Assembly: GCA_021767525.1 (NCBI GenBank)
Contig: JAASTF010000147.1
Coordinates: 1-7,408 of the forward strand
From: Paracoccaceae bacterium
GTDB lineage: Bacteria; Pseudomonadota; Alphaproteobacteria; Rhodobacterales; Rhodobacteraceae
Direction of reading: 5' to 3'
DNA: 7,408 nucleotides
Under the pieces are notes generated by a model. It searched no databases. It was not told the DNA's origin and worked only from the letters and a program-made list of their open reading frames with translations. The position numbers were made by a program, and so were the translations under genes. Below, one piece after another: positions 5,134 through 7,408 of this stretch; within the stretch, counting starts at the first letter, position 1, and each line of letters begins with the position of its first letter.

Positions 5134-6725
5134 GCACCCTGCCCCGCGTCGCCCCCCGGCGGCGCGGGCAGATCGGCCCGGGCGCGCGCCTGGTACGCGG
5201 CCACCCGTCCGGCATTATGCAGGCAGCGCTCGAACCACCGCATCGCATCGGTGCGCGCAAAGACCTGCGGCAGGGCGTAAAGCCCGGCATGTTCCCCCAA
5301 CATCAAACCGCGCCTGTGGCGCAGGCGCCGGTGCTCGACAATTGCGGCCAGACGCGCAAGGCGTTCGGCCGGCTCTGCCGTTGGCGCGTCCGCCAGCCGG
5401 CGCATTGCTGCCCCCATCGCAAGGCAAGGCCGCCGCATCAATGGATCGGCCAGCAAGGTCGGGATATGCGCCGTCTCTCGCGCGCGGCTGCGCAGGCGCG
5501 ACAGGTGGTCAAGCTGGTGCAGCAGATCGGTATAGGCCAGGGCAGCCTGCGCCCGCCCTTCGGGCAGGGAAATCCGCTGCACAAAGGCCCGCAGCTCGTC
5601 CAGCGCCGCATCGACCGGCCCCAGCGCCGCCAGCCCCCTGTAATCGGGCGCCGGCGCCATTGCCGCCCCAAGCGCTCGAAACAAACGCGCGGCAATGGTA
5701 TCGCCCGCGGATTGCGCGGTGACCAGTGCGGCATCGGCATCGCGCAGCATCCGCGCATCCAGCACCACCAGCGGCGCACCGGCCGGGTCGGGCAAAAGCC
5801 GCGCGATCAGGGCCGCGAAGCGCGCGGTAAAGGGCAGAAACAACGCGACCCCCATCAGGTTGAACCCGCTGTGACACAAGAGCAGCACGGTCATCGGGTC
5901 GCGCGCCGCACCCAGCGCGGCGATCCGGTCGGCCCCCAGCCAGACCAGCGGAAAGGCAATCGCAAAGGTGCCGATATTGAACAGCAGGTTGGCAAGCCCC
6001 GTCTGCCGCATCGCCGCCGATCCCCCGACCGAGGCCAACAGCGCCGTAAAGGTCGTGCCGATATTCATGCCCAGAACGATCGCCACCGCCTGGATCAGCG
6101 ACAGCGCCCCGCTGTTCAGCATCACCAGGGCCAGCGCCAGCGCCGCGCTGGAGCTTTGCATCAAGACCGTCACCGCCAGGCCCAGCCCCGCCAGCGCCAA
6201 AAGCCCGCCCAGCGATGCGCCCGGCAATTGTGCCGGCGTCAGCCGGTCGGTCAGGCCCGCTGCGCCCTCTTGCATCACCGACAGCCCGACCAGCAACAGG
6301 CACAGCCCCGCCAGCACGCGCGCGCCCCGCGCCAGCGCCCCATGCCCCAGCAACAGGCCAAGGCTGGCCGGCAGCAGCAACGCCAGCGCGATGGCATCGA
6401 GGTTCAGCTTGAAACCCAGAATCGACACCAGCCAGCCCGTCGCCGTGGTGCCGACATTTGCCCCGAACACCACACCCAGCGCCTGCGGCATCCCCAGCAG
6501 ACCGGCCCCGACGAATCCCACGACCATCACCGTTGTCGCACTTGACGATTGGATGACCGCCGTTGCCGCCGCCCCGGTCACCGCGCCGCGCAAGGGCGTC
6601 GTTGTGAAACGCGCCAGAAGCGCGCGCAAATCGCGCCCTGCGGCGTCACGCAAAGCGGCGGTCATGACCTCCATTCCCAGCAGGAACATGCCCACGCCAC
6701 CCAGCAATGACAAAAGATCGCTCAT
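5130..6725 (-). CDS. Na+/phosphate cotransporter, NptA/YjbB (PNaS) family, with PhoU-like tail
   Basis: This 531-residue inner-membrane protein is predicted to couple sodium and inorganic phosphate movement. Two inverted-repeat halves each carry the family hallmark: QSSSATT (59-65) with GANVGTT (88-94), and QSSSAAL (190-196) with GMNIGTT (219-225). HSGFNLMG (285-292) lies in a late membrane segment. Hydrophobic spans fill about residues 1-310; the remainder (about 320-515) is an Arg/Ala-rich helical region at the place where PhoU-like domains occur in this family. ATG at 6725-6723 follows GGGTAGGG-type purines a few nt upstream. No Pho box is evident to me in the 124-bp gap before the divergent tRNA. 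The last codons overlap leuB by 4 bp. Family assignment is firm; the ion and substrate are inferred from the family. Confidence 0.95.
   Translation of the reverse strand: MSDLLSLLGGVGMFLLGMEVMTAALRDAAGRDLRALLARFTTTPLRGAVTGAAATAVIQSSSATTVMVVGFVGAGLLGMPQALGVVFGANVGTTATGWLVSILGFKLNLDAIALALLLPASLGLLLGHGALARGARVLAGLCLLLVGLSVMQEGAAGLTDRLTPAQLPGASLGGLLALAGLGLAVTVLMQSSSAALALALVMLNSGALSLIQAVAIVLGMNIGTTFTALLASVGGSAAMRQTGLANLLFNIGTFAIAFPLVWLGADRIAALGAARDPMTVLLLCHSGFNLMGVALFLPFTARFAALIARLLPDPAGAPLVVLDARMLRDADAALVTAQSAGDTIAARLFRALGAAMAPAPDYRGLAALGPVDAALDELRAFVQRISLPEGRAQAALAYTDLLHQLDHLSRLRSRARETAHIPTLLADPLMRRPCLAMGAAMRRLADAPTAEPAERLARLAAIVEHRRLRHRRGLMLGEHAGLYALPQVFARTDAMRWFERCLHNAGRVAAYQARARADLPAPPGGDAGQGA
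5139..5171 (+). terminator. Strong GC stem-loop 5 nt after the leuB stop, inside the transporter gene's 3' end
   Basis: CTGCCC-C-GCG (5139-5148) pairs with CGC-GGGCAG (5163-5171) around one bulged C. The stem continues through a T-G pair into CGCC (5150-5153)/GGCG (5158-5161) closed by a CCCC loop, about 14 pairs in all. There is no T-run, so Rho-independent termination is not assured, but the position suggests leuB transcript-end formation or 3' protection. The same bases encode the Pro/Gly-rich last residues of the convergent transporter. Confidence 0.4.
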
Positions 6726-6808
6726 CTTTCCCTACCCCGATACGATCCTGCCGCGCCGCCCTGGCGCGCGCAAGCGCGGGCATCATGCATTTCGTTGCGC
6801 GATGGCCC

Positions 6809-6837
6809 TTGCAAAAGCCCACGGCCAAGGGTAATGC
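6809..6837 (+). promoter_or_regulatory. Promoter of tRNA-Pro
   Basis: TTGCAA (6809-6814) and TAATGC (6832-6837) are spaced by 17 bp. Transcription would start near 6844, only about 6 nt before the mature tRNA 5' end at 6850, giving a short leader for RNase P. TTGCAA is self-complementary and could also serve as a -35 for the divergent transporter, but no good -10 is seen on that side. Confidence 0.55.
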
Positions 6838-6849
6838 AGCCGCCACGGT

Positions 6850-6926
6850 CGGAGTGTAGCTCAGCCTGGTAGAGCACTGTCTTCGGGAGGCAGGGGCCGG
6901 AGGTTCGAATCCTCTCACTCCGACCA
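6850..6926 (+). tRNA. tRNA-Pro, anticodon CGG
   Basis: The 77-nt cloverleaf is complete. The acceptor CGGAGTG (6850-6856) pairs with CACTCCG (6916-6922). The D-stem is GCTC/GAGC (6859-6862/6872-6875). The anticodon stem is CTGTC/GGCAG (6877-6881/6889-6893) with loop TTCGGGA, so the anticodon CGG is at 6884-6886 and reads CCG codons. A 5-nt variable loop follows, then T-stem GGAGG/CCTCT with loop TTCGAAT (6904-6910), discriminator A at 6923 and an encoded CCA at 6924-6926. CCG is a frequent proline codon in a GC-rich genome. No duplicated 3' end or integrase marks it as a used integration site within this window. Confidence 0.97.
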
Positions 6927-6948
6927 ATTACATTTACATCCCCGTCCA

Positions 6949-6976
6949 AAAGCCCGCCGGCGCGTCGGCGGTCTTT
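6949..6976 (+). terminator. Terminator-like hairpin of the tRNA transcript
   Basis: CCGCCG (6954-6959) and CGGCGG (6966-6971) form a stem with a 6-nt loop. AAAG (6949-6952) and CTTT (6973-6976) extend it across a C/T mismatch. It starts 22 nt after the tRNA CCA. The T-tract is only three bases long, so termination may be partial. Confidence 0.6.
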
Positions 6977-6999
6977 GCCCGTTCGCATCCCCCTGCCAG

Positions 7000-7021
7000 A
7001 AAAAAATCACGCGTCCGTGAT
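7000..7021 (-). terminator. Intrinsic terminator on the minus strand
   Basis: ATCACG (7006-7011) and CGTGAT (7016-7021) form a perfect 6-bp stem with loop CGTC. On the minus strand the stem is followed directly by a T-run, seen as seven A at 7000-7006 on the plus strand. This is the hairpin-plus-U layout of a Rho-independent terminator for leftward transcription, yet no minus-strand gene lies between it and the right end of the window. Confidence 0.5.
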
Positions 7022-7082
7022 CCGAAGCGCGTATGCCTGCGTATACAACTGTAAATAATTTCTGACAGAGGGAGTATGGGAG

Positions 7083-7376
7083 ATGTCAGGAGCACTTAAC
7101 AGTTTGCTGGATCGGTTCCGCGATCGGCAGCGCGTTCGGCACGCGATGTTCGCCCATATGGGCATCGACATCGCCGAGGAACGGGCCGCGCGGCATTTCG
7201 ACAATTTGCGCGCCTCGATGCTTGCCTGCAATCGCTGCCGCTGCACCGACCCGTGCGAAAAGTGGATCAGCGACGGGTATGAGGGTGCGCCGGATTTTTG
7301 CCGCGCGCGCAGCGCCTTGCGCGCATTGCAACGCGCATCCGACCGCTATCACCCGACGCGCCACGCCGCCGAGTGA
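7083..7376 (+). CDS. Small cysteine-rich protein, DUF6455-like
   Basis: This 97-residue, soluble-looking protein starts at ATG 7083, with GAGGGAG (7068-7074) 8 nt upstream. It has a charged helical N-terminus (about 1-45) and then a Cys cluster: Cys49, Cys52, Cys54 and Cys58 in CNRCRCTDPC, followed by a Trp at 61 and Cys73 in PDFCR. The order C-x2-C-(x)n-C-x2-W-...-P-x-[FY]-C resembles the DUF6455 family common in Rhodobacteraceae, recalled from memory. That family has no established biochemical function known to me. The cysteines suggest metal or Fe-S binding or redox sensing, which is inference. It stands alone after the tRNA; an AT-rich stretch (7041-7060) upstream is a likely promoter region, but no clear -35/-10 pair is seen. 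Confidence 0.85.
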   Translation: MSGALNSLLDRFRDRQRVRHAMFAHMGIDIAEERAARHFDNLRASMLACNRCRCTDPCEKWISDGYEGAPDFCRARSALRALQRASDRYHPTRHAAE

Positions 7377-7408
7377 CGCTCACGATCGGGTGAAAACGCT
7401 GCACATCC

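Noticed and set aside
5217..6545. Plus-strand open frame of 442 codons
   Set aside because: It is antisense to the phosphate transporter and rich in Gln, Arg and Pro, with no recognisable domain.
6850..6926. tRNA-Pro as an integration site of a mobile element
   Set aside because: No integrase, no repeated tRNA 3' end and no composition shift downstream within the window.
6646..6927. Minus-strand 93-residue reading frame beginning MVGVRGFEPP
   Set aside because: It is the complement of tRNA-Pro running into the transporter's 5' end. Antisense-tRNA peptides with this start are a well-known false annotation.

Overview
The window looks like a chromosomal segment of a GC-rich alphaproteobacterium, most likely Rhodobacteraceae (Roseobacter/Rhodobacter group). 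The evidence is the strong G/C bias at third codon positions, the LeuB sequence type, a DUF6455-like small Cys protein, and the clustering of leuB with an endonuclease/exonuclease/phosphatase-fold (EEP) protein. This clustering is familiar to me from roseobacters and is a memory-based inference. There is no sign of phage, transposon, CRISPR array or integrase.

Layout from left to right: (1) 1-219, a leader with an 8-bp direct repeat and no convincing gene. (2) 220-1080 (+), a six-segment membrane protein with a GTG start. (3) 1077-2117 (+), an exported EEP-fold protein that appears to start at a CTG overlapping the previous stop. (4) 2114-2977 (-), an atypical SDR/NAD-epimerase-like protein whose stop shares the palindrome CTAG with gene 3. 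(5) 2978-3071, a divergent control region with ATAGG/CCTAT boxes at 20-bp steps. (6) 3072-3968 (+), a LysR-family regulator that may be read from a leaderless mRNA. (7) 4030-5133 (+), leuB. (8) 5130-6725 (-), a Na+/phosphate cotransporter of the NptA/YjbB type, whose stop shares the palindrome TTAA with leuB. (9) 6850-6926 (+), tRNA-Pro(CGG), with a recognisable promoter and a terminator-like hairpin. (10) 7083-7376 (+), a small DUF6455-like protein with five cysteines. The last 32 bases hold nothing I can identify.

How the parts relate: genes 2 and 3 look like a translationally coupled pair. The SDR and LysR genes form a classic divergent target/regulator pair, and the boxes between them are the obvious candidate operator. 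leuB catalyses the third step of leucine biosynthesis; it has its own Shine-Dalgarno and could be read from lysR or from a weak promoter overlapping the lysR stop. The phosphate transporter and the tRNA are divergently placed and probably independent.

I see no complete undescribed system. The signals most worth a second look are: an EEP-fold protein in which all four acidic active-site positions I can align by motif are replaced; the CTG start; two convergent gene pairs that both end on a shared 4-bp palindromic stop followed by a stem-loop inside the opposing gene; the 20-bp phased operator boxes; and a minus-strand terminator with no gene in the window to serve.
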